From Vitis vinifera (lineage: Eukaryota > Streptophyta > Magnoliopsida > Vitales > Vitaceae): DNA of 64,000 nt. A program made the position numbers and the translations under genes. The notes under the pieces are model-generated. The model was not told where the DNA came from. It saw only the letters and a program-made list of their open reading frames with translations, and ran no database searches. Each line of letters opens with the position of its first letter. The first letter of the stretch is position 1. The stretch spans positions 26,765,001 through 26,829,000 of the forward strand of contig NC_081820.1 of assembly GCF_030704535.1 (NCBI RefSeq), written 5' to 3'. Of the stretch, positions 1 through 11,100 are shown in pieces.

Positions 1-140
1 TCATTGCTTTAATCACTGAATTGCATCTGTGTGTTTATTTCAAGTTTGATCGCAGGAGGAATGGGAAATGTAATGGTATAGTGACTTAACTATGATCCAT
101 AAGCAACTCTTTTCTTTTTTTTCGTTTTTCAATTTTTCAA

Positions 141-259
141 GAGAATCCCATGTAGGTTTTTTTTTTTTTTTTTTTATATATATCAGTAAATGAGATTTAT
201 ATCAAAAAGCGCCAAAAAGGGTGCACCAAAGTACCCACAACGAGGAGAATCCCATGTAG
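141..259 (-). mobile_element. Severely 5'-truncated LINE 3' end with 15-bp target duplication
   Basis: The 15-bp word GAGAATCCCATGTAG occurs at 141-155 and again at 245-259. Between the copies lies an 89-bp insert that starts on this strand with a long T tract, so the element reads on the minus strand and ends in poly(A). The insert resembles the 3' tails of plant L1-like LINEs. A poly(A) end plus a long perfect duplication is what target-primed reverse transcription leaves. It is too short to code. Confidence 0.8.
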
Positions 260-629
260 CTGGAATCATGTGTTTGAATTTTTGAGGCAGATAGGTCACT
301 TGGATGGTTGGATTGTGTTTGCATTGATCATTAGACAAATGGGTTATCATTTCACTGGCATCTTATCACTACACAGTTGTAGAAATGAGGATGGATGAAG
401 ACTATGGTTGTGGAAAAGATGGGGAAGGCTTACCATAATTTGAAGTACCTTGCTTGATTTGTCTATTTATTTCATGTCCCTGAATAAATGCCCAACTGAG
501 GCTTGAGAAAATTTAGAGACTTACTATGGGGAAGAGGAGCTTTAGAAAAAAAGATGCAAATTTAGAGACTTACTTTGGGGAGGAGGGGCTTTAGAAAAAA
601 AGATGCATTTAATGAAATAACCGATTGTT

Positions 630-1935
630 TGTTGGAAGAAGAGAAAACGAGGCCTAGGAATTAGAGGCCTCCCTTTGCTTAATAGGGCTCTCATGTGTCA
701 ATGGTGTTGGAGATATGCTTTAAAATGAGAAGCCTTATGGAAAAACGTCATTCAGGAAAAGTATGGAGAGGATGAGGGGCTTGGTGTTCTTGCAAAGTGA
801 GGGAAGGGTATGGGGTTGGGGTTTGGAAAAACATCAGGAATACATAGGACTTGGCTGACAGTAGCGTATCCTTTGAGAAGTTGATCATGGAATAAGGGTG
901 AAGCTTTGGAAGGATAGGACCCTTATGTTTGGCTTTCCCTCCCTTGTATGCCTTAGCATCATCTAAAGAGGCTTGGTGGCAGATGTTTAGGATGATTTGG
1001 GAGAGGGGGGCCACTGGAATCCTTGTTTAACTGGACACTTCAATGATTAGGAGCTAGATAATGTAAAATCTCTTTTCTCAAGGCTTCAAGAAAGGTCCTT
1101 GAAGAGGGAAGAGAGTGATAAGAGTGTATGAATGGATTCTAGGAATGGGTTTTCTCTATCAAATCTATATATTCCATTACAGACCTAATGCATGTAATTC
1201 CTTTAATTGTGGTCATTATTTGGAATTCATGGATCTCATCAAAAGCAAGTTTTTTTGGCTTAGGAAGCTAGCAAAGGCACAGTGTTGTCCATGGATCAGC
1301 TTTAGAGGAGAAGGCGGTCAATGGTGAATAGATTTGTTCTTTGCAAAAGTGAACTAGAATCAATAGATCGCATTCTCCTTCACTGCATCTAAGTAAGGAC
1401 ACTATGACAACTTTTGTTTTCTTTGTTCAACATTATATAGGTCCTTCCTTCTATGATCCGAAAGATTATTTTAAGTTGGCATGACTACTTTGCGGAAAGA
1501 AAACATACGAAGGTTTGGAGAGCCAGTCCATAAACGCATTTTTTGGACAATTTGGAAGGAAAAAAGTCAGAGTATTTGAATTTTTTTTTACTTTTGTGGC
1601 ACCTTTGTACAGTCCTTGTGTACTTTAGTGTGACTTCTTTTGAAAATGTTATTAATAATAGTCTCTTGCCTTTTAAAAAAAAAAAAAAGAAAAAAGATTA
1701 TTCAAAAAGCAAGGAGTAGCCAATTCTTTCCTTAGCAAACTTGTGCCATGGGTTAGCTTGTTCATAGAAGTATCAATGTCTTTAATTCATCTTGTAGATT
1801 GGGTGGAATCTAGTTGAGGGGAGGGAGTAACTATTTTTTGTGTGTTTTCTCTCTTTTTGGCAACAACTTTTAGTACCTATCATATACATTATATATATAT
1901 ATACTATTTTCGTGCTTATTTATCAAAAAAAAAAA
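630..1935 (+). mobile_element. Degenerate L1-like LINE relic, C-terminal zf-RVT region
   Basis: Translated plus-strand fragments match the end of plant LINE ORF2, downstream of the reverse transcriptase: a GLGIRGLPLLNRAL-like block near 650-690, a CKSELESIDRILLHC block (zf-RVT cysteine/histidine pattern) near 1348-1392, and a KVWRAS...FLDNLEGK block near 1515-1560. A poly(A) stretch at about 1675-1690 suggests a second short LINE tail inside the relic, because LINE-like C-terminal coding seems to resume at about 1735 and ends in another poly(A) at about 1925-1940. Many stops and frame changes show it is long dead. The 5' limit is uncertain. Confidence 0.6.
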
Positions 1936-2189
1936 AAAAGGGGGAAAAGGAAATGGGGATAGCAGAATTGGTTGATTGGTTAAGGTCCCTGGGATTTTGC
2001 TCCTTTTCACACTGAAAGAGTATTTGGAAGAACAGAGCAGAAGATCAACCTCACTTCTCTATCAAGCGTGTGCTTGAACCAAGTTTCAAGGCATTGAGAA
2101 GCCTAAAATGTTGTCTTGCAAGGAAACTGTGTAGATGTTGATGTTGGATGTTTCACTAGAATGGCCGCTGTTTGCTTTGGAGAAGTATC

Positions 2190-2275
2190 TGTGTATAGAA
2201 AGAGGGACTTGGAACATACTTTCTGGTGCCATCTGTGAATTTGTTTGTGTATAGAAAGAGGGATATGGAAGACAT
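2190..2275. repeat. Short imperfect direct repeat
   Basis: The word GTGTATAGAAAGAGGGA occurs twice about 57 bp apart (near 2192 and 2249), each followed by similar sequence. The flanking stretch of about 1,960-2,540 shows no gene I can recognise. Confidence 0.5.
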
Positions 2276-2537
2276 GCTGTGCTACAGCCAACAGCCAAGT
2301 TTATATTAGATGCTAGCTACATTTTGCGGAGATGAGAGTGGACTCCAGGGCTTTTATCAGAATAAGAGTATGCACATCATACCGCTTTGGTGATTGGGAC
2401 TTGCCACTGTTCATGGACCAAACCAAAAGGAAAAACCAGGAGTAGTTCAATCTAATGGTGGAAAAGAATTGGAAAGAACTCGACGGACTGCCTAATCATA
2501 GCACAAGAGGTCTTTGTTTGAGTGGATGTTGCATGGA

Positions 2538-3254
2538 TAATTTTCTTTTTCTTTTTTTTCTGTTTTTTGATATGCAATTAAAAATGTATATATAAGGCAA
2601 TAAGGCAAAAGAAAAGGGCACACAAGATATATGGAATGGGCTAAGAAATGGTCAAGCTACAAAAGAGATCACAAAACCCCCCCCCCCCCCGCTCTCTCTC
2701 TCTCACGCAGCGAGTTCCTAACCAATCAACAAGATCAATTGAAGGTATTGATCCTTCTCTGATGTATGTCCTGACCCATGCTAAGAGGTTACTAAGGAAC
2801 AAATATTTCAACTTTTGATCCGACATTTCATTGTTTTTAAACTCATGTTGGTTTCTTTCCTTTCACAATGTCCAAAAAATGCATAGGGGAGAAGCTTTCC
2901 AAAACTTTTTCCATTTTTTTTCCTACAAATGAGTCATCTCAACTTAGTAGAGTTTCTTTGATCAAAAAAGGAAGCCAAGCTAATGCCAAAAAAAAGAGAA
3001 CAACAGCTGTAATAGAATCCTTAATTTGATTCAATGAACAAGAATGTGATCAATTGATTCCCCTTGGATTTTACAAAGAGAACATCTATTCACCGATGAC
3101 CACCCTCTTTTTTGGAGTTGATCTATTGTCAATACTTTTTCGTGCGGAGATACTATGCATGGAGCATATAGACTGCCTGACTAACTCATTCACATGTTGC
3201 TGCTACTGCTGCAGCCTATTCAAAATCGTCTTTGAGACTGTTCGATATCCCTAG
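2538..3254 (-). mobile_element. Second degenerate LINE relic (zf-RVT region), minus strand
   Basis: Read on the minus strand, fragments resemble the LINE ORF2 C terminus: a CKIQGESIDHILVH block (zf-RVT) near 3035-3080, a KKFWKASPLCIFWTL block near 2870-2915, and an LFLSNLLAWVRTYI block near 2755-2800. The T-rich run at 2538-2575 is then the poly(A) tail. A C14 tract followed by a CT microsatellite at about 2678-2704 lies inside. No target duplication was found. Stops and frame shifts make it a fossil. Confidence 0.6.
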
Positions 3255-4753
3255 TCATTGAAACCTAATCCTTCATACTTTGGCAGGCTCTTGAGGTCTA
3301 TCTAGACACTTCATTTTCATTTTTGTAGGGACTTTATGTGTAGGAAATTACTGGCTTTTGAAATCCTCAAAAAGTAGTGTAACTTTTGGAATTGGTGGCA
3401 CCCAATCTCTGCCTTTCATTCTCCTTTTTCAGTTCTTTAGAGATAGAACTGTTATTGTCTGTATCTATGATCTTACTATTAGATTATGAGAAATGGTTCC
3501 TCAGCTACCACCTGCCAAGGAAGTGGGACAACAGCCCAACCCAACTGTCAAAAAGACAAAAAAAAAAAAGTAAAGGATGAAAATTGACTGAATATCTAAA
3601 ACATTTAGGAATGTATAACAAACTATTGGCTTGATGAGGTACTCCATTGAAATCATCCTTATTTGTCCAATAAAAAGGAAATTATTCCGAGTACTTACTT
3701 TTAAGCAAAACCCAAGATTGTCAGCACTCATTTGGACTTTAGTGAGTGAAGCTTGATATGATCAGTTCAGGGGCTAGTGGTTTAGCTCATTTCTGCTACT
3801 TCTTTCAATTGTCTTAGTTGTTAAGTTAGTGGGTCTCTAGAGTTTTTCGAACATATGGCTGGTAGGATGAAGTAAGGAGAGGGTGGAAATCAAAACTCCT
3901 TGACTGAAGGTGAGATCGTTTCTCTGATAAAGGAATCGAGCTCATCCTGTTTCTCAGTAAATGAATCGAGCTCAGCCTCCCAGTCTTGCTTGGTTTGTGC
4001 CACTGTAGTATTAAGAACAGAACTAGAACAGTAAAAGAGAATCAGTTTATTCTCTTTGTACGAGTGTAAGTGTGGAATGGACGGAATTAAACCTACAAGC
4101 AAGCCCATCAAGACACACCTATTTCCATATATTTGAATGAGTATATTCTTCAGTATGCCCATTTTTCCAAACACCCAAATTCCATGTCTTGGGGATGATT
4201 CAAAGCACCAAGAAAGAGAAAAATTTACAGAAAGCCAAAGGCACAAAGGGACCCAGCAGTTGGGGCTGTGCAGGGATCCAAGAGTTCCATTAGCTCTATA
4301 ATAATTTAAAGGTGAGGGATTCAGATGGAAATTTTAGGATTCCTTACCCAGAAAGCAGTAGAATTCCCGCCTTTTATGTTTTCTTTTCTCCCTGGAATCT
4401 CATCTTTCTCCATGCCCAGAAAACAATCAAAGAAGGAAAGGCGAAAGAATCCCGCCTCATCGTTCCACTCTCTCAAAAAACCGCTTAAAAAAGATACTAG
4501 AAAACTTCTTTTTTCTATCTTTCCTCATCACATGTGAGGCGAAATGAAGTCAGAATGATGGAAAAAGAGAAGATAAGATACACAATCCAAACAAGCTTTT
4601 CATTCTCACTTATAATTGTAACTTTCAATCCTATCTTTCCTTATTAATTACAGATACTGAAGAGCAAAACACATGAACCCTTAAGACAGCAAAATAGGTA
4701 ACAATGCAAACACAAAGAAAGAACTCACTGGATGTGAATAGTTAAATCTTAAT
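3255..4753. other. Spacer with no recognisable gene
   Basis: Several small open frames occur, the longest on the minus strand at 3890-4246, but none resembles a known family or shows splice structure. Bases from about 4,560 to 4,753 probably include the 3' UTR and terminator of the NHL gene that ends at 4754. Confidence 0.5.
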
Positions 4754-5386
4754 TCAAACAGTAGTAGAGCACTGAGTTCCTTCTTTTGAACTCAGTGGAC
4801 CAGATGGGATGGAGGGTCCAAATGCCATCACAGCAACACAATTAACGTTAAGTCGGTATCGGCCAGAAACCCAAGTCCCCACCTTCCATCGAACCCGGCC
4901 ATCGAGCTTTAAACTCAGAACAAGTTTTCCTGCCGTCTGATCACGTCCAACTTCATAACCAAAAGATGGAGCCACCGGTAGGGCAGTTCCAACCAAGGAC
5001 GCCGTCAAGAGATTGCTTTCTTCATGACCTTGATAGAAGGGAGGAAGAGAGGTGTCAACAGTTATCTGTTGGCCCTTGTAAGAGGCATAAACTTGTACCA
5101 TGTCATAGTAAATGCCAACCTTCGTATTTGGATTCTTGGAGAGGAGTGTGAGTTGGATAGAGGAGTTGAGAAGATGAGGCCCTGAGAGGTTGAGCTGATA
5201 GATATCGGCTTCTTTGAGGCTGAACTCAGGCTTAGTGGGATGTAGGATAAGCCAGACAAGTAAGATGAGTGAGAGAACAGAGAACAGAAAGGTAAAGCCA
5301 GACCAATATAGCTTCTTGTAGAATTTGTCAATGTTCAATCCTTTGTCGGCACAGTGTTTGGGAGATTTTGAATCGACTTTAGACAT
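4754..5386 (-). CDS. NDR1/HIN1-like (NHL) LEA_2-domain membrane protein
   Basis: A single-exon gene of 210 aa. Seen: a short basic N-terminal cytosolic tail (about residues 1-28), one hydrophobic segment at about 29-48 (the FTFLFSVLSLILLVWLIL stretch), then an extracytosolic LEA_2-type beta domain (about 70-185) with the NPNTKVGIYYD motif that marks plant NHL proteins. Known of the family: NDR1/HIN1-like proteins sit at the plasma membrane or related membranes and are linked to pathogen and abiotic stress responses; the molecular activity is not settled. Length and the lack of introns suit the family. The first ATG gives the expected short cytosolic tail. NHL12/NHL3-type is likely, but the exact subgroup is not assigned. 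Confidence 0.88.
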   Translation of the reverse strand: MSKVDSKSPKHCADKGLNIDKFYKKLYWSGFTFLFSVLSLILLVWLILHPTKPEFSLKEADIYQLNLSGPHLLNSSIQLTLLSKNPNTKVGIYYDMVQVYASYKGQQITVDTSLPPFYQGHEESNLLTASLVGTALPVAPSFGYEVGRDQTAGKLVLSLKLDGRVRWKVGTWVSGRYRLNVNCVAVMAFGPSIPSGPLSSKEGTQCSTTV

Positions 5387-8172
5387 TTGCAGAAGGCGAG
5401 AGGAAGGTGGAGGAGGAGAGGGAGGAGGTTTACAAGGCTAAGCAATGAGAGGTAGTGGATTTAAAAAGGGGAGGAGCAATAGGGAACAGAAAGCAGCAAT
5501 TATTTTGCCCTTCCCACCTTTTGACTGGCAGCTCCTCCTGGTGGTGGATGGTAGCTGTGAGATATTTACTCATTTGATTTCTCAAATCAACGTTTATATT
5601 TAGGCTGAACCGCTTTGGCTAATAATTACATGATTCCCCCATCTGAAAATCATCTTCTTAACCGTTGGATCAGTCGACTACCCCTTAAAAGTAGTCCCCG
5701 CTCCACGCTTCCATTGTTGATTATATAATGCATGCCATAGTCTACCAACTGAATTAGGAACAAGCCATTGATGTGAGAGGAGCTTAACCTTTTTCAAAAG
5801 CAGGTAAAGCTTCTTCGATGTTCATATTTGTTGACTTTCCAAATAAAAACACATGAATTCCTTCTACCATCATTTCTATATTAGGTGTTTGGTACTAGAC
5901 AAGTTTCAAGTTTCGATACTTTTATCAAGCATAACCCTGTTGATCATGTTCCATGAAAATTGAATGCACCAAAAACTATTCACCTTTTAACGCCGTTTTA
6001 TTGAGTAGTTAGCATGAAAATAGAAGACCACTAGGAATGTGGTACATAGTTTATATGTTAATCAAGTTTATCAGAGCTAAAGTTTGGTATGCAAGGTGTC
6101 ATGGTGATTACCAGCTGAAACAACTCTGATGGTTGAAATAGCATACATGTAGGGACACCCAAAATACAACAGGTATCAATTTTCCCTGTTAGGTCCATCT
6201 TTCCCAGTTCCTATCAAGAATATGCATGTATCTTTGCTATCTCATAAGGGAGAGACACCGTGCTTAACAAGTTGCATATTTTATTCTTGCTTTACAAATT
6301 TTTATGCACACCATGATGACTGATGGGATTGAGAGAGTGATGCGGGGATATCTATCTGAGCCGAATCAGAGGGAAAGTGCACGCTTATAGAATGATTGAG
6401 ACCAAAGTAGAGCTTTATAAAGGGCTAAGAGATAGTGTTTGGAGATAAGTTAGAAATGATACAATAGCTGAATGGCCTCTTACTGTTTCCGCCTTGTTTG
6501 GCAGACAAAAATTTGTACATGAAAATGAAATCAGTTTTGGCAAGTAGAGAAGTGAAAGCAAGGATGTGTAATTTGTATGGAATGAAAGAGTTTTGAAGTT
6601 ATGGGTATCGTTTGTTTATTGAGCTGTGCACGGAAAAAGACTTCAAAAAGAAAGAAGACATGGGGAATCTGAAAACTGGCTTTTAGGAAGGCCCTAGGAA
6701 GCATCCATTTTCCTAGGGTATTATAGCGTCTCATTTGGCTGTTACTTTTGAGTTAAGAAAAGAGTAGAATTGTTAGTTGAGATGACACTGATTTAATCTC
6801 AACCATCCATCTTTTGATCACTGGTGTAGGATGGTGATTGTCATGGTTTAGCAGCAGGAACTTCATGTTTTTGGTAAAGCTGTAGGACCCCTCCTGGCCA
6901 GGATCTTCAAAAGAATATTACAGTCTGGGAATTAAAGGGGTTTGAAATTAGGGAGAGTTGTTTTGCTTTTGAAAACCTTTCAGTTATATCGAGCCCCGCC
7001 TGCAATCAAGAGAAAGTTGGTCGACCCCATTGTTTTTTAAGTGATTTCTCCTCTACTTTTCTTTCCTTTTTATTTTTGGCTTAATTTCTTCGCAATGGGA
7101 CCAAAACAAGCCCCATATGTCTTGGATTAGAACAGGTAAAGAAAGATCTTCACCTTTTCTATTTCATTGAATTTTAATAGGAAGTATGCAATTATGGGGT
7201 TTCTCATCCCATCACCTACACCCTACTGGCTGTTTGTGTCTTCTAGAAAACCCGAAAACCCGGTGATTTGCAGGTTCTAAGTCTACCGTGTTTGGTAAAA
7301 ACCTTATTGCAATCCAGCAGTTTTAAGGCACTTAAATTAAACCCAACTTTATGGTGGTATGGTACTTTACTACTTTCTGGTAAAGCATAAGAGCATTACC
7401 AAACATTTCAGAAGGAAAGATACAACGTCTGATAGCTCTGCTACCACCATATTGGTAGGAGTGCCCGTGAAATGTATTGTTTTCAAGCCCTTGTATTTTT
7501 CTCTATGGGCATATGCGGCTACCAGATTGTTCTTGATAGCTCCATCTCAAACTGAAGTTACAGTAAAAAGTAAGATCAAAATATTGTTGCATTTGAAAAA
7601 GTTTTATTAGGTTAGTAGTCAAAGATCAACATGTCCTCGCTTGAAACAGTACAACGAGCCATTTTTTACTTGGAAAAAAAGCCAAACCACCAACCTTCTC
7701 AGAGTTGGGCAAAGGCAAACCACACGGAACTGTCTGAACAAAAGTAACCAATGTTCACTTCATAAAAATCTACAGAGCCCTTGGACCCAAGATCATTTAA
7801 ACTTGGATATGGATGAGTAATGCAAAAATTATATACTATTTAATGTATGAGAGTTACTGAATAAAGATATCTACATATGGACAAAACAAAAAATTAACTC
7901 AACAGCTCCTGCACATAATGCAGAGAAAGGCGGGATTGGAAATTTACAAAACCCATTTCACAACAAATACAAAGACTATTCAAGTCAAAACCCACAAGGG
8001 AGACAAGAAGCTACTGAAATTAGAAAGTACCTTCAATGCTCCTTGTGTTCCCTCCTCTCTGTTCCTCAAGCTTCAAGAAATCGAAGAGGTGGAAATTTCG
8101 TGCTTGCAGATCATCTGAGATCTTCAATGCAGTTAGGTGCATCTGCTTCCCCTTCTGGAAGAAGTTGAGTGA
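5387..8172. other. Spacer: NHL upstream region and PRR5 3' flank
   Basis: No coding region could be supported. About 5,387-5,600 is the likely promoter and 5' UTR of the NHL gene; no clear TATA box was seen. The right end, below 8,173, should hold the 3' UTR of the PRR gene. Small open frames (for example 7359-7610 and 7918-8118) have no family resemblance. Confidence 0.5.
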
Positions 8173-11100
8173 CTAACCATCAAACGAACTGCCATAGTAT
8201 GTATCAGGCTCTGCAGGTGGGGGGATGGTATGCACTTGTCGAACAAACTGTCCTTTTACTCGGGGTCGCTGCTCTGCAAGCTTCTTTCTGCTTTCATAAC
8301 GAACCTGTGAACAAAGTTTTGAGTCTCAAAAATTTTAGCAAATGGGCACATTGGGTGTGATCTGCAACTGAAAATCGATTACTTAATACATATGGGGCAC
8401 AGCCTGTTGCTACATCTATGTAATTCGCAAGTACAATGTAACAGTACTAATGCTTATAATGATAATGGGAGTTTTAGCAGGGAATGAGCTTTATTCTTGC
8501 TTTGATTTTCATTTTCAGCTCCATTTGGTATTTGAGGAAACAAGCTTGGAAATGATTCAAGAGATTTCAAGCTGCAAGAAAACATAATCCTTCAGAATAA
8601 AGGACTTGACTTCCTACCACAATTTAGGGTGGCTGATTCCCAGAAAAAGACTGGTTTTCCACATCTCATTACATATCAAACCAACCTCACAGCCATAAGA
8701 ATACTAGTTTCATTGGAAACCATCACTTCCCTACTCTTTCAAGGTATGTTATCAGCTGAAACAATCATGTTCTTCAGGAACAAGGTTTACAAACAGGAGA
8801 CAAAATACAGGCAAAACAGACCATGTCCTGCCATCCACATGTAAAAACCAAAGGTTGCTCATCTAAAGGACACTAAGGTTATCTCCCTGAGGTAGTTGTT
8901 TGATCCTGGGAAGCCTCTGGTTCATTTTATATAGGTTTAAACCAATGCCCATCGGGATGGAAAACTGCCTGTCTTGCAGAACTTGGGGTAAAATGTGGGA
9001 TGGTTTATGAAAAAGACATTTAGAAACAACAGCAGTAATAACATACCTTCTTCTCAAAGCATCTGTCTTTCCGCTTCAAGCGAAACTTGGTTAGAGCAGC
9101 TTCTCTTTGGATAGATCGTTGAGAGTGTCCTTCATGACTGAAGATACCTTCTTCATTCTTGCCCTCTGCAGCGGCCTGAACAACAGCAACTGTATTGGCA
9201 TTCCCATTACTTCCACAAATGCTTCCACACCCAAAGCTATTCAGATTACTTGCACCACCATTACCAAAACTACTACTTGAATTCTGATCAGTGGCAGGAG
9301 AGAAGTGCCCTTGACCCTCCAGTGAGTCCAATTTGTGCTCTGGCTTGTGATTAGTCTGGCTGGTGGAATTGTTGGCATTTTGCTCAAGTGCGTTACAAAG
9401 ATGTTGAGAATCACTGGTTTCATGTCTGGATAGGTGACATGGATTTGCTCGAAAGGAGAGTTCGTGCTGCCCAGCTGAACCCGGACTTGGCATAGGTGAT
9501 GGGCCTGATTGTGCAGAAAATATTGGGGGAACCACAGAACTATAACCAGTACACAGACCATCAAACCTTACACCTCTCACTGGAACTGGAGCAGGAAAAG
9601 CTCTCTGTTGAGGGCCACAAAGTGCAATTTCAACTCGTCCAGATGGACTAGTAGCTAGAGAGATCACACTTCTTTGAGTACTCAGTGTGGGACTAGTAAT
9701 ATCAGAGTTATAACCAGTAACCAGCTGAGATAAACGTTTATCAGAATCAGCTCCAAAGTTTTTCTGCTGATTGAAAACACCTGTTGATGGTAGATGTGGT
9801 GGCTGCAATGACCTGTTTATGTAGCTGCACAAAAGATCTCTGAATTGATTAGAAAATAGGAACTTGGTTGATAATTCAAAGTATGGTGTACTTTAGAAAA
9901 GGAGCCCCATCCCATCCCAACAAAAAGTAAAAAAGAAAAATAGAAAGAGTAAAACGAGAGAAAATGACTCAAATAGATCAGATTTCCTCTTTAGAACTTC
10001 TGATATTACAATAATTTCAGCTTATTTCTATGTTTGCCTTTTATGCACCTTAAGACTCCACTGGGAGCTAAGAGAATGACACAAAGAAGAGGCACATAAT
10101 GATAATAGCTTGAAAAAGGAAGCCATTCTGAAGAAATCTTCAGCATTTTCCTTTCCTTTCCCTCATTCTTTTCAGCATCCAAAAGAGCCTAAAGCATAAA
10201 ATGTTGAAGAATACATAACAGTTGTTTTAAACTTTAAATGGGTTAAGCACTAAAGCATAATATTTCCCCAACAGAAACCATGTACTGTCTGTTTAGAAAA
10301 TAGATGGAGAAATAATAAAGTTGCCACTTACTAATCATAAAAGGATAATCAGGAATAGAAAATGGAGACTCACCGTGAAAAGGCCGAGCCATTAGAATGG
10401 TTCAGTGTATGCCTTTCATCAGCAACTTGATTCTCAGGGCTACTAGGATGAGATCTTCTCAAGGAAAGGTCCAACTGTGGAATAGAATCACTCTTTTTGG
10501 TGCCATTATTTGAAGAAGAATTTCCATAAGTGCATTTTTTAGAATTATCAAATACTCCAATCAAGTCGATGGCTTCTCTAGATGAGCTGCCCAATATGGC
10601 ATTGTTACCACAAGCCTCACTAGGAGCGTTAGCACCTTGCCCATCATTTTCTGGTTCCACTGCTTCAGGCTGAGTCATTGTGTTCACATCCCTGCAGGCA
10701 GCCTCCAGTGTTCCTATTTCATACATTTGCAAATATAAGATTCTTCTCTAGTGAACTAAACAAACAGACAACAAGATGCCAAATGGAAACAAGGGTATTA
10801 CCCCCAGCTTCTTTATTGTGCATAAGAAATTTCGGGCCCAATTTGGCACATTCTTCATTCTTCTGCATTTTTGTGTCACTCACAAGAGATCTGCTCCATG
10901 TCGGATTTGAGAAATCCTGCATAGTTTCCATGTAGGCACTCTCAGCTTCCAAGTCTGGCTTTGAACAAGAGCTCTGCACAAGAGACAGCAAACATGCAGT
11001 CTCTACGTGAAATTTCATGTAGCCAACCTAAACTGAGAGGAAATTCCTTTTACCCATAAGTAGCCTTATAAATGTATATAATCATGGATCCTGGATAATG

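Noticed and set aside
3890-4246. 118-aa minus-strand frame as a gene
   Set aside because: No domain, no homologue recalled, and no promoter or splice context; left as spacer.
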